A stretch of 64,000 nucleotides of DNA from assembly GCF_019175285.1 (NCBI RefSeq), contig NC_056527.1, forward strand, positions 117,445,418 to 117,509,417, written 5' to 3'. Under the pieces are notes generated by a model that had not been told where the DNA came from, searched no databases, and worked only from the letters and a program-made list of their open reading frames with translations. Both the position numbers and the translations under genes were made by a program. The stretch's first letter is position 1. The number at the start of each line of letters is the position of its first letter. The DNA is from Sceloporus undulatus. Taxonomy: Eukaryota; Chordata; Lepidosauria; Squamata; Phrynosomatidae. Shown here in pieces: positions 50,510-61,700 of the stretch.

Positions 50510-53500
50510 ATGTTGGGGGAGCTGGTGGCTGGAGGGGCAGAGGGCTTGTCCTCGTCCAAGTGGGTCTGTGCCGGAAGAGGGGAGGAAAGAGGGGCGGAGA
50601 AGAGGGGGAGGCATGGAGGGGAGGGAGTTCTGGGAGTTGTAGTCCAAAAAGGGGATGTTTCCTAGCTAGCACTGGATATGCCTTGTTGACACAGTTTACC
50701 TCCAGGTTCCTCGGGAAGGGTTGAGGGAATCTGGTGAGAGGCTGGAAGGAAGGGGCTTTAGGCGTTGTAGTCCGAAAAGAGGGACTTCCCATCCAAACAC
50801 ACTGCAGAAAGAAACAACCGTTTGAGATCGCTTTAACTGCCCCGGTTCCGGGCGAGGGAATGCTGCAAAGGGTAGTTCATTGTGGCCCCAGAGCTCTTGA
50901 CAGAGAAGGCTCAATGTCTCACAAAACTACACTTCCCAGAATTCCCCAGCATTGAGCCAGGGCAGGTAAAGGGGTCTCAAACTGGGTTATTTCTGCAGTG
51001 CGTTTTGGACCTGAGAGGCTGGAAGGAGGTTTTAGGGGAGCCGCAGAGGAGCTTCCCTTCTCCTTTTGTGTCATGGCTTTTTAGATTCTAGGGCAGGGAA
51101 CGGTCTAATTAAAGCCTAATGACCCTGAGCCACTCTGGGAGCCTTTGGGGCTGAAGCCGCGGGGGGGGGGGAGAAAGATAAATACCCCAATAAACAAGTA
51201 AATAAGTTGCAGTCCAAGGCGGGGGGGGGCATTTCTAGCTGTTGAGAACTTGCAACGGTTTCCTTGCAATCCTCCGGAAGGTGGATGAGGGACTCTGTAA
51301 GTGTGAATGGGAGGCTTTAGGTGGAGTAACAGAGATAGGAACTAGTTCTGGGTGTCTTGTCTCGTTTCCTTCCAGTTACTGCAGGGACTGAAGAAGGAAT
51401 CTGTGAACTGTGTTAGCGTTGGGGGCTTTGAAGTGGGGGGAGACCCAGGAGAGAACTGTGGGAAGCACTGAAGAAATTGGGGGATCCCTTTAGCTTTCTG
51501 ACTCCTTGCCTCTCTCCGTTGGCAGACTCAGTCAGCTGCGAAGGCCGAACCTTGCTCAGAGCTTCGTGGCAGCCTCAGCGCACAGGTGGGTGGTCAGTGA
51601 TTCCCAAAACTACTGACCCGGCATCAACCCTTCCACCCAAAGGCAGATCCATCAGCTCCAGGCCCCATCGCCAACACTCTTCCCCTAGATCTGTAGGGAA
51701 AATCCTCTGCATCATACTGGGGGCCTTTCACATTAGATGACTATAGAACGACTATTCCATGTTCCATTGCCCCATATAGGATGCATCCTATGCAGTCCTG
51801 CAGTTTGGAAAGGCACATTTTTTGCCATCTGCAGGTTGGGTGGAGTGGTGGAATCGAATCCTGAAGATGGGAAGAGGGGTATATGGAGGCCATTGTATTT
51901 GGGGGGCTAGTTTGTTCTCTCTAACAAAGGAGTCCGAGTGCTGGAAGCAGCCACTGAGAAGGCCCTGTGTCACACTCCTGGAGATGTCCCAGAGGGATGG
52001 TGGGACAGAGGAGAAGGGCTCCTTCCTCTCTGTTTTCTTTTGATTTTGGAATGGGCAGTGTCTTTCTTCGACTTGTGCTTAATTCATTTTAGGGGGGAAT
52101 ATGTTCCACTGCTTAGCTTCGATGTCCCAGAGGGAGATTCAAGGCTGGATTCACTGCTGAGGTAGCCTCCTGGTGAGTAAGTGAGTGAAGGTCCCTCTCT
52201 TTTCCCATTGCTTAGGATAGTTTCAGGCTCTTGCCAAATGGCTTCTCTGAACTGGTGCATATTGCCAAGGGATTATGTAAGTTAACAGTCTATAAAATGT
52301 TAACTTGTTAAACTTGAATCAGATGCCTCTTTTGGGACACATTTTCTCAGTAGGTCCAATTGATTCTTGTTGATAATAACCACTCTTCTCCCAGGATATC
52401 AGTCCATGATGGCTTCCGGGATCCCCTTGGCTGGTCTGGAATAGGAAGCGGCTTAACTGCGGAAGATTCTTGGCACCGCAGTTGGCAGTGCGCCTGGCTC
52501 AGCCGGCGCCGGACCTGCCACCGGTGGTACTGGATTCGCTCAGCTGGCTGCTTCTCCGCCTGCCATTTCCCAGCATCTGCCAGGTTCTGGCCCAGCTGCC
52601 CAAGAAAGCAAATACTGCTGGTGAGTGAGAGATGTAAAGCCAAGAGTCTCTTTGGCCACAGGCTCTTTCTTCCTAAAGCTTTAAAGAAAACTTTCTGGAC
52701 TTATCTCCCAGAACCACCTCAGCCAATATTGGTGGGGGGGGGGGGCTTGTAAACCGTTGTGTTTCATCAGTCCCTGGCTCTTCCCCGAGCTTGGAAAAGT
52801 TCATTTTCATGAGTTCTAGGCTTCTGGTTTGAGTGTTTGACTAGGATTCTGGGAGGACCAGGGTTCGAATCCCCCCTCAGCCACACAAACCTAGTCTGCT
52901 GTGTTCCTCAGAGGAAGGAAATGGCAACCTCCTCTGCACAAAACCTTGCTGATAAAGCTCTTAGGAGGGGTTGGCATTAGTTGAAGCTGGCTTGAAGGCA
53001 CGTGACAACATCAACAACACATGTGTGAAGTTGAATGAAAATTATGGCCTCAAAAGCTCACATCCTAAGATATAGGGTAGAGCATGAATATTTTTATAGG
53101 TAAACTGATGGATTGTCAAGGGCTGAGTGGTGCAGCACAGGGATTTGACATGGAAGGTCCCAGGGTCATTCTCCCCCCTCTGTGGTAAAACTGCCTTCCT
53201 CCACTTTCTCTTTGTAGATGCTTTTGACCACACCTCCCATTATTCCAGCTAGAAGTCAGGGATTCTGGGAGTTATTGTCCAAAATGTCTGCTGAGACATT
53301 TCCAGGGTTTGATAAGGCTTTGTTTCAAGTATTCATATCCTATGAGGGACAGCTTAGGGAGCTGGGTATGTTTAATGTAGAGAAGAGAGGGTAAGAGGAG
53401 ACGGAGACACAATAAGTATCTGAAAAGGTGTCATGTTGAGGATGGAACAAGCTTGTTTTTTGCTGCTCCGAGATAGGATATGGAGCAATGGATTCAAGAA

Positions 53501-55229
53501 CTACCAGAAAAAGAGATTCCACCTCAACATTAGGACGAAGTTTCTGAGTAATTGCTGTTTGACAGTGGAAGACACTGCTCCCTTTGAGGGGTAGTAGAGT
53601 TTTCTTATTTAGAGGTTTTTAAGCAGAGGCTGAATGGCCATCTGTTGGAAGTGCTTGTGATGGTGTATTCCTCCATGGCAGAATGAGGTGAGATTGGATG
53701 GCCCTTGGATCTCTTCCATCTCTAGGATTCTAGGATATTGAGTTCTTTTGTAACTAGGAAAGTTCTCTTTCTTCTTCTCTATGTATCAAAGTTCTGGAGA
53801 GTTCATGCCAATTGGAAATAGAGTTGGCAGGGGAGATGATCCTTTTTTGGACTGTGACTTCCAGAATGCCCCAGCAGCATGACTATTGGCTAAGAGGGAA
53901 AGAGACAGGGGCTCTGAAAGCTTCCAAACAAAAAAGAGGAAGCATTCAGAGCCCTTACCTCTTCCTCTTTAGCCAATAGTCATGCTGGCTGGGCATTCTG
54001 GAGTCACAGTCCAAAAAAGGATCATCTCCCCTGCCAACTCTGTTTCAATTGGCATGAACTCTCAAAAGCATGTGCCCAGATCCTCCAACTAGTGTACGGT
54101 CCAAAATTACTTTTTCCCAAGCTCTAGATGCTTTGACTTCTCATATCTTGAGTCTGTCAGAGCTTGTTACAATCTTCCAGGCCTTCCAATAATGCTTTGG
54201 TTTGATGACAAGCTGGGAGCAGCAAAATCTCAGGATTTCTTAACTGTTCACCCTGCAGGTTTGAAGATCCGCACACTTGTGGCCCTTCTTCATGGGGACT
54301 TACATCAGCCAGGACAGCTTGAAACCCTGCATGCCTTGGCCCGTGTTGTGTGACACTGAAGCAACACTCAAGATCCCTCCTAGCAGAAGACGGTGCTCCC
54401 GAGTTGCTGTGACATTTCACAGGAAGAGAAGGAACAAAGTGACCCGAAGGTGAGAACTGGCAGGTGGTGTATCTGAGTACATGAGTACGTAAGTGTTTGT
54501 AAGTACCTTCTCTTGGTCTACAGAGGAATTCCATGCTCCTTGCGCAGAAGAACCTGTCACAATTAGTGTATCTGCATTACCCAGTTTATGCAATTTCATA
54601 TCTCTTTAAACTACTATGAGTTCATCCTGTTGCATCCTGGTATCTTGGAAAAAAAAAGTACTTAGAATTCTCTGCTTAAATAGCCCCAGGGGCAGACAAT
54701 GTATGGCTCTGCTACTCTAAATATTTATAGCGTTTTGATCTACTTTAACTGTCATGACAATAGTCCCGGGATCTCTAGTTTTGGTAAGGTGCTTAGAATT
54801 CTGAGATGCGTTAATTCCGGGGGATGGATAAGAGCTCCTTGCGGCCATAACTCACCTTATAGAGTCAGTGGAAACTGGATACAGCGTAGCTAGATAAGGA
54901 AAGGCCTCTTTCTCCCCCTGCCACTCCCCATCCCCAAATCTGATCAGCAAGTGGCCAATGCAACGGGATGAACTTCAGCCAGTCGTGAGACACTGCCTAA
55001 TGTTTAGATGGAATCTCTTTTCTTTTCATTTGAAATTCATTGAAAAAGGAAGCCCAATACAGATATATCTGGCTATCCTGCCCCTCGAATCCTGTGTCTT
55101 CTCTTTTCCTCTTCCAGAAAGAATACTTCACAGTCCTCTCAGGCTTTGCCTGAACTGAAACACCTTGATGAGCCATCCCCAGCTGGCATTTCGGAGAAGA
55201 TCTGGAGAAGGATTAAAGTCTCTTCTACG
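50510..55229 (+). CDS. ELP5: ELP5, Elongator subunit 5, copy 1 (exons 1-6, frame disturbed)
   Basis: ELP5 joins ELP4 and ELP6 in the RecA-like ring of Elongator, which modifies wobble uridines of tRNAs. Exons: about 50510-50560, 51526-51585, 52093-52172, 52395-52620, 54259-54449, 55118-55229. Exons 2-4 are each one base shorter than in copy 2 and exon 1 has lost a G at its donor, so no long frame survives. Recognisable peptides include HDGF-like, FRDPLGWSGIGSG and LVALLHGDLHQPGQLETLHA. The pattern of single-base losses in runs suggests sequence error rather than a decayed gene. The final exons (human PTTHLTFNLHLSKKERE region) are not seen. Confidence 0.8.
50790..51008. mobile_element. Palindromic MITE, 'CTGCAGAAATAA' family (copy 1)
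   Basis: ACACACTGCAGAAAGAAACA, TTTGAGATCGCTTTAACTGC is inverted against CAGGTAAAGGGGTCTCAAAC, GGTTATTTCTGCAGTGCG. It lies in ELP5 intron 1. The matching element in copy 2 is at about 59001-59216. Confidence 0.75.
51066..51125 (+). mobile_element. LINE 3'-end fragment (copy 1)
   Basis: TGTCATGGCTTTTTAGATTC, AGGGCAGGGAACGGTCTAAT, TAAAGCC matches the L2-like 3' UTR at 11575. The counterpart is at about 59279-59335. Confidence 0.6.
52826..53025 (+). mobile_element. Sauria-type tRNA-derived SINE (copy 1)
   Basis: TTTGACTAGGATTCTGGGAG, CAGGGTTCGAATCCCCC (B-box), CCTCAGAGGAAGGAAATGGC, CTTGCTGATAAAGCTC, GAAGCTGGCTTGAAGGCACG. The same insertion is in copy 2 at about 61045-61245. Confidence 0.82.
53320..53738 (+). 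mobile_element. CR1 LINE 3' fragment (copy 1)
   Basis: CATATCCTATGAGGGACAGC, AAGTATCTGAAAAGGTGTCA, ATTCCACCTCAACATTAGGA, GCTGAATGGCCATCTGTTGG, CTCTTCCATCTCTAGGATTC. The counterpart in copy 2 is about 61545-61958. Confidence 0.85.
53797..54063. repeat. Long near-perfect inverted repeat, about 105-bp arms
   Basis: GAGAGTTCATGCCAATTGGA, AGAGTTGGCAGGGGAGATGA, CTTTTTTGGACTGTGACTTC, GCATGACTATTGGCTAAGAG is inverted against CTCTTTAGCCAATAGTCATG, GTCACAGTCCAAAAAAGG, TCATCTCCCCTGCCAACTCT, CAATTGGCATGAACTCTC. The loop is about 55 bp. It is also present in copy 2 (about 62018-62310), where a T run interrupts the left arm. It is probably a palindromic MITE in ELP5 intron 4. Confidence 0.85.
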
Positions 55230-55797
55230 GTATATATTGCCCTTCCCTTCTCTAATGGGATACACCCAACCAGAGCTTAGTGGGGATGTTTTTTATTTTG
55301 GATTAGAACTGCCCAGATAGCTTGGCACCTGGCCTTGCTGGCTGAAAAAACGTGGGCCCTCATCATCCCAAAGGTTTTTTTTTTTAACATCCAAGTTTGC
55401 TCCCAACTTATGTGGACCTGTAGATGATCTGAGCCAGGGAAGTTGTGTTGGCTGGTCTGAATGATGAGGAAATGTAGGTGGCTTGACTCCAGGATGGAGG
55501 CCGGTGGGCAAGAGGGTGCTTTACTGGAAAACAACATAGGGGGTCTTGTGGGTTGCTGGCAATGGTGCCTGGTGTTGTGCGTGTGTCTGAAACCCCTGTT
55601 TTGGGGTTACTGCCCAAATGTTAGAAGCAGTAATCCCAAAAACAGTTCAGGACCTTGGACAGCTACTGAAAAGTCTTATTCTAAAACTAAAGCAGATTTC
55701 CGGTCCCTCGGCCAAAAAGAGGAGCCACTCTGCTGGATTTCAGTTCTTCAGTAGTTGAACTCTCATAATATCTGAGATACTGGAAGGATACTAGCTG

Positions 55798-57257
55798 CTT
55801 TCCCCTCAGATTAAATGCTTTCCTCAGCACATGGTGGGAACCATCTTTGTCATTTCACCTTTCCCAATGTTATCGGAGGAATAACTGCTGGAGGAGAAGG
55901 GTGCTCTGTACATCTGGTGGGCTTTCCTAGTGTATTGGCTTCAAAAGGGGAGTAAACCAGGATGATGAAAGTGCGCCCATGGGCCTTAGGCAACCTCCCT
56001 AAGAGTGTCCTGAGACCTCCAGGGAGCATAGAGCGCAACTTCTCCCCATGGTCAGTGGCTTGGTCTTTCCTGTGCTTTTTAAAGGGCCTCTCCTGGGCCT
56101 ATATGCCAGGTACGGGCCTGTAAGCCCATCACCTACTTGCAAGATAACCCACCATCACCTACTTGCAAACCTTGTGGCGGGATTTGAGACCCTACACAAA
56201 CAACCAACACAACATTTCCTTCATTTATATTACGTGGTACCCCCGGGATACGAAATGACCGCGTTACGAAATTTCCAGGATACGAAAAAAATAATAGGAA
56301 AAAAAACTGTTCCGGGTAGTTTTTTTTTGGCTTACGAAAAAATTTTGGTGCTTTTCGGCGCTTTTTTTCGCACGAAATCACGGCTTTCCAGCGCTAGCGG
56401 CTATGGCTTTTTCGGGTTGCGAAATCTTTCGGGTTACGAACGGCGCCGCGGAACGAATTAAATTCGTTAACCCGCGGGGTACCACTGTACGTTTTCTTCT
56501 GATAATGGGACTCAAGGAGGCAGACAATATACGTATTTGAACACAATACAAATTTAAAACAATAACAAAGCATGTAAAAAGACAATAAATGAAGATTTAA
56601 GGAACAATGTATGAAGTTCAAAACATTAAATTTCTAAAAATACATTAGAAGACCATATACACACCTGAAATACATATAAACATACATGGTTGACCTCAAA
56701 ACTGACACACACTTTTGTTGCTGGGGGGGGGGCATATCTATGTCCATCCCCTTTTCTTCCTCCTCACCCTACATTTCTCAGAGTACTCTAGGGCAGTGTG
56801 ATCCCAACTCCCCTCCTCATGGAGACCCACCCAGTCTTTGCTAAGCTGCCAGAAACCTGCCAAGCCACTCACACTGGAGATTGTCCAGCTGGGCCAGCCA
56901 GTCTCTTCCTCCAGGGGCTTTCTTTTGGAGATGGACTGGGCTGGCAGAGAGGATGTGAGGATAATGACCAGTAGCCTTCTGAATCTGGAGTATGGGACCA
57001 AATGAGAAGGCCATGTTCTTTTTGCTCCAATCTTGCCTGTAGGCTTCCTGGGTTTTCAGGGGCCCTTTCACACTCCACAAGTCTAGTTCTGTGACTACAC
57101 TTTCACTGCCAGCTCCCATCTATGGCCTCTTAGGATCACGTTTAAATGAGGCATTTAGCATGCTCAGTGAGACAGCGCGTAGTGTCTCTTCAAACTACAA
57201 ATCCTAGAATTCCACAAGATGCAGCCATGACAGCTGAAGTAGAATTTAGTTACTATA
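55798..57257. other. Sequence unique to copy 1, no gene recognised
   Basis: Contains a pogo-like MITE (56233-56487). Otherwise there is a minus-strand open stretch of 92 codons (56841-57119) with no family resemblance that I can name. The expected ELP5 3' exons are not found here. Confidence 0.5.
56233..56487. mobile_element. Pogo-like MITE, about 255 bp
   Basis: CGTGGTACCCCCGGGATACG and its inverse ending GCGGGGTACCACTG, with flanking TA (56231-56232 and 56488-56489). Homologous to 33060-33314, with TTACGAAA/TTTCGTAA arms. One or two bases are lost at the left terminus. Confidence 0.78.
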
Positions 57258-57476
57258 CAGTGGGCCCTCGCCTTCGCAGGGATCCGTTCTGGATCCCGCG
57301 GTAAGGCGCATTCCGCCTATGCTCAAGCCCCTTATAAACAATGTGGGCTCGTGCAAAGGCGGCCACGGGGCTCAACTGGGCGCCGGCCATTCAATTGAAT
57401 GGGACGCACCGCCCTTCCGCCTGCGTGCGCCCCGCGGCTGTGAGCGCGTATGCTCAGCCGCGTACGGCGCGCCCAC
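57258..57476. mobile_element. Pogo-like MITE, GC-rich family, about 219 bp
   Basis: CAGTGGGCCCTCGCCTTCGC, GGGATCCGTTCTGGATCCCG, TTCAATTGAATGGGACGCAC and the end CGTACGGCGCGCCCAC match the element at 4260. Left flank TA; the right terminus seems one base short. Confidence 0.72.
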
Positions 57477-57535
57477 GTATGACGCAGTCGCGCTGTATAT
57501 GTGTGATTTGTAGTGTGAAAGGGTGAAAGGGTGCT

Positions 57536-57560
57536 NNNNNNNNNNNNNNNNNNNNNNNNN
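57536..57560. other. Assembly gap, 25 N
   Basis: A run of exactly 25 N separates the end of the copy 1 context from a 45-bp piece of NEURL4 intron 1 and then copy 2. The fixed size indicates a placeholder of unknown true length. Confidence 0.98.
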
Positions 57561-57749
57561 GATGAGGTGGTGATGGAGTTGGAGGCAAATGGCCAACTGG
57601 GATACAGCACGGCCCTGGCTGCCCCTTGCCCACTTCCGCCCAGCTCTCGCCTCGCGGCCCAGGCAGCAGCCTTCCCTGCAGCCCCTTCTGCCCGGCGGGG
57701 AGTCCCTCCCTGGCCCCATGAAAGAGTCTTGGGCCTCTCTCTGCCTGAC

Positions 57750-58037
57750 CTTCCTGTCGATGCGGACGGTGAAGAGGGCTCCGGGGCCGAGGGGCTCCCT
57801 GCTGAGGACCAGCCCGTGGTTGAACTCCTGCCCCGGCTGCGACCGTGACGCCGTCCTGCCGCCCCGCGTCACCGTCACCAGGCGCCCCGTCCGCGGGTGC
57901 AGCAGCAGCAGCGAGGGCGAAGGCGAGGACGGCGGGGGAGGCGCCGGGCCCGGGACCGACGGCGGCGGGGGAGCCGCAGCGGGAGCCGGAGCCTGCCCTC
58001 CTCCTCCTCCTCCTCCGCCGCCGCCGCCGCCCAGCAT
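57750..58037 (-). CDS. NEURL4: NEURL4 exon 1, second copy (open)
   Basis: The ATG at 58037-58035 starts MLG plus a run of glycines, then a Pro/Ala/Ser-rich linker and [47 protein letters not shown]. It is 96 codons, phase 0, ending at the donor GTCAGG. Human NEURL4 likewise has a Gly-rich leader before LHPRTGRLV. This copy joins correctly to exon 2 ([11 protein letters not shown]) at 46988, but lies 11 kb further away beyond an assembly gap. Confidence 0.85.
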
Positions 58038-58734
58038 CCCTCCGTCGCCCGCCCGCCGCCGCGGCCCCCGGGCGCACAGCACCCGCGCGCGACACTCGGC
58101 CGCGCTTGACGGCGGAGGGGCATGCGGGCGCCCTGCTTGACGGCAGCAGCGAACACGCACGCGCACGACGTAGGCACGCACGCAAGAGACGCCGGCCGGC
58201 AGCCTCAGGGCTTCGCGCTTTACGACAGGGAAGAACTGCTCCGCGTCCAGGAGTGCTTTACGGCGGCGGAAAATGTCGTGAAATCAAAAAGCTCTGAAAT
58301 TAGAGAGAGTTCATAATGATAATACTACTAATAATAATAATAACAACGTCCCTGTTTCTTCTCTGCAGAGAAACGTCTGTTCTTTGGGACAAAGGGGGAA
58401 ATCGTGGCCTTTAAAAGCTCTGAAATTAAAGAGACGGTTCACATAATAATAATAATAATAATAATAATTTTATTTGGATGGATCGAGGCGGCTTACAATA
58501 TGAGTAAAAACAGCTCGTAAAAGAGAGCTCTTGTAGCCCCTTTGAGACGAAGCGAAGGAAAGAAAGAAGGGAAACCCGGCTCTCCTGCTCCGGAAGATGG
58601 CGGCGCCCGCCGCGGGAGGGAGGGAGGGAGGGAGGTCCGTGCAGCGGAGCGCAGAGAAGAGGGCGCATGCCTTGCTGGCGGACAGGGAGGGAGGGAGGGA
58701 GGGCCGGCTCAGGGCCCAGGAAGGAGGGATCTTC

Positions 58735-61700
58735 ATGTTGGGGGAGCTGGTGGCTGGAGGGGCAGAGGGGCTTGTCCTCGTCCAAGGTGGGTCTGTGCCG
58801 GGAAAGAGGGGAGGAAAGAGGGGCGCATGGGGGAGAGGGGAGTTCTGGGAGTTGTAGTCCAAAAAGGGGGTGTTTCCTAGCTAGCACTGGATATGCCTTG
58901 TTGACACAGTTTACCTCCAGGTTCCTCGGGAAGGCGGTGAGGGAATCGGTGAGAGGCTGGAAGGGGCTTTAGGCGTTGTAGTCCGAAAGAAGGGACTTCC
59001 CATCCAAACACACTGCAGAAACAACCCCGTTTGAGATCGCTTTAACTGCCCCGGTTCAGGGCGAGGGAATGCTGCAAAGGGTGGTTCATTGTGGCCCCAG
59101 AGCTCTCTGACAGAGAAGGCTCAATGTCTCACAAAGCTACACTTCCCAGAATTCCCCAGCATTGAGCCAGGGCAGGTAAAGGGGTCTCAAACTGGGTTAT
59201 TTCTGCAGTGCGTTTTGGACCTGAGAGGCTGGAAGGAGGTTTTAGGGGGAGCAGCAGAGGAGCTTCCCTTCTCCTTTTGTGTCATGGCTTTTTAGATTCT
59301 AAGGGCAGGGAACGGTCTAATTAAAGCCTAATGACCCTGAGCCACTCTGGGAGCCTTTGGGGCTGAAGGCCGGGGGGGGGGAGATAAATACCCCCAATAA
59401 ACAAGTAAATAAGTTGCAGTCCAAGGCGGGGGGGGGCATTTCCTAGCTGTTGAGAACTTGCAACGGTTTCCTTGCAGATCCTGCCGGAAGGTGGATGAGG
59501 GACTCTGTAAGTGTGAATGGGAGGCTTTAGGTGGAGTAACAGAGATAGGAACTAGTTCTGGGTGTCTTGTCTCGCTTTCCTTCCAGTTACTGCAGGCAGC
59601 TGAATGAAGGAATCTGTGAACTGAGTTAGCGTTGGGGGCTTTGAAGTGGGGGGAGACCCAGGAGAGAACTGTGGGAAGCACTGAAGAAATTGGGGGATCC
59701 CTTTAGCTTTCTGACCTCCTTGCCTCTCTCCGTTGGCAGACTCAGTCAGCTGCGAAGGCCGAACCTTGCTCAAGAGCTTCGTGGCAGCCTCAGCGCACAG
59801 GTGGGTGGTCAGTGATTCCCAAACTACTGACCCGGCATCAACCCTTCCACCCAAAGGCAGATCCATCAGCTCCAGGCCCCATCGCCAACACTCTTCCCAT
59901 AGATCTGTAGGGAAAATCCTCTGCATCATACTGGGGGCCTTTCACATTAGATGACTATAGAACGACTATTCCATGTCCATTGCCCCATATGGATGCATCC
60001 TATGCAGTCCTGCAGTTTGGAAAGGCACATTTTTTGCCATCTGCAAGGTTGGGTGGAGTGGTGGAATCGAATCCCTGAAGATGGGAAGGGGTATATTGGA
60101 GGCCATTGTATTTGGGGGGCTAGTTTGTCTCTCTAACAAAGGAGTCCGAGTGCTGGAAGCAGCCACTGAGAAGGCCCTGTGTCACACTCCTGGCAGATGT
60201 CCCAGAGAGGATGGTGGGACAGAGGAGAAGGCCTCCTTCCTCTCTGTTTTCTTTTGATTTTGGAATGGGCAGTGTCTTTCTTCGACTTGTGCTTAATTCA
60301 TTTTAGGGGGGAATATGTTCACGTGCTTAGCTTCGATGTCCCAGAGGAAGAATTCAAGGCTGGATTCACTGCTGAGGTAGCCTCCTGGTGAGTAAGTGAG
60401 TGAAGGTCCCCTCTCTTTTCCCATTGCTTAGGATAGTTTCAGGCTCTTTGCCAAATGGCTTCTCTGAACTGGATGCATATTGCCAAGGGATTATGTAAGT
60501 TAACAGTCTATAAAATGTTAACTTGTTAAACTATGAATCAGATGCCTCTTTTGGGACACATTTTCTCAGTAGGTCACTATTGATTCTTGTTGATAATAAC
60601 CAACTTTCTCCCAAGGATATCAGTCCATGATGGATTCCGGGATCCCCTTGGCTGGTCTGGAATAGGAAGCGGCTTAACTGCGGAAGAATTCTTGGCACCG
60701 CAGTTGGCAGTGCGCCTGGCTCAGACGGCGCAGGGACCTGCCACGGTGGTACTGGATTCGCTCAGCTGGCTGCTTCTCCGCCTGCCATTTCCCAGCATCT
60801 GCCAGGTTCTGGCCCAGCTGCCCAAGAAAGCAAATACTGCTGGTGAGTGAGAGATGTAAAGCCAAGAGTCTCTTTGGCCACAGGCTCTTTCTTCCTAAAG
60901 CTTTAAAGAAAACTTTTCTGGACTTTATCTCCCAGAACACCTCAGCCAATATTGGTGGGGAGGGGGCTTGTAAACCGGTGTGTTTCATCAGTCCCTGACT
61001 CTTCCCAGAGCTTGGAAAAGTTCATTTTCATGAGTTCTAGGCTTCTGGTTTGAGTGTTGGACTAGGATTCTGGGAGACCAGGGTTCGAATCCCCACTCAG
61101 CCACACAAACCTAGTCTGCTATGTTCCTCAGAGGAAGGAAATGGCAAACCTCCTCTGCACAAACCTTGCTGATAAAGCCTTAGGAGAGGGTTGGCATAAG
61201 TTGAAGCTGGCTTGAAGGCACGTGACAACATCAACAACACATGTGTGAAGTTGAATGAAATTAATTGGGCCTCAAAAGCTCCACATCCTAAGATATAGGG
61301 TAGAGCATGAATATTTTGATAGGTAAACTGATGGATTGTCAAGGGCTGAGTGGTGCAGCACAGGGATTTGACATGGAAGGTCCCAGGGTCATTCTCCCCC
61401 ATCTGTGGTAAAAACTGCCTTTCCTCCACTTTCTCTTTGTAGATGCTTTTAGACCACACCTCCAATTATTCCAGCTAGAAGTCAGGGATTCTGGGAGTTA
61501 TTGTCCAAAATGTCTGCTGAGACATTTCCAGGGTTGATAAAGGCTTTGTTTCAAGATATCATATCCTATGAGGGACAGCTTAGGGAGCTGGGTATGTTTA
61601 ATGTAGAGAAGAGAAGGGTAAGAGGAGACACAATAAGTATCTGAAAAGGTGTCATGTTGAGGATGGAACAAGCTTGTTTTTTGCTGCTCCAGAGAATAGG

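Larger units (their letters stand above)
49397..55797. repeat. Duplicated segment, copy 1
   Basis: Matches 57606-64000 base for base apart from small indels, some substitutions, and a T-run insertion in copy 2. It contains NEURL4 exon 1, the shared promoter and ELP5 exons 1-6. Sequence from about 55798 on has no partner inside the window because copy 2 reaches the window end. Confidence 0.92.

Noticed and set aside
56841-57119. A 92-codon minus-strand open frame near the gap
   Set aside because: No recognisable domain, no supporting splice or promoter context, and length is within chance for this composition.
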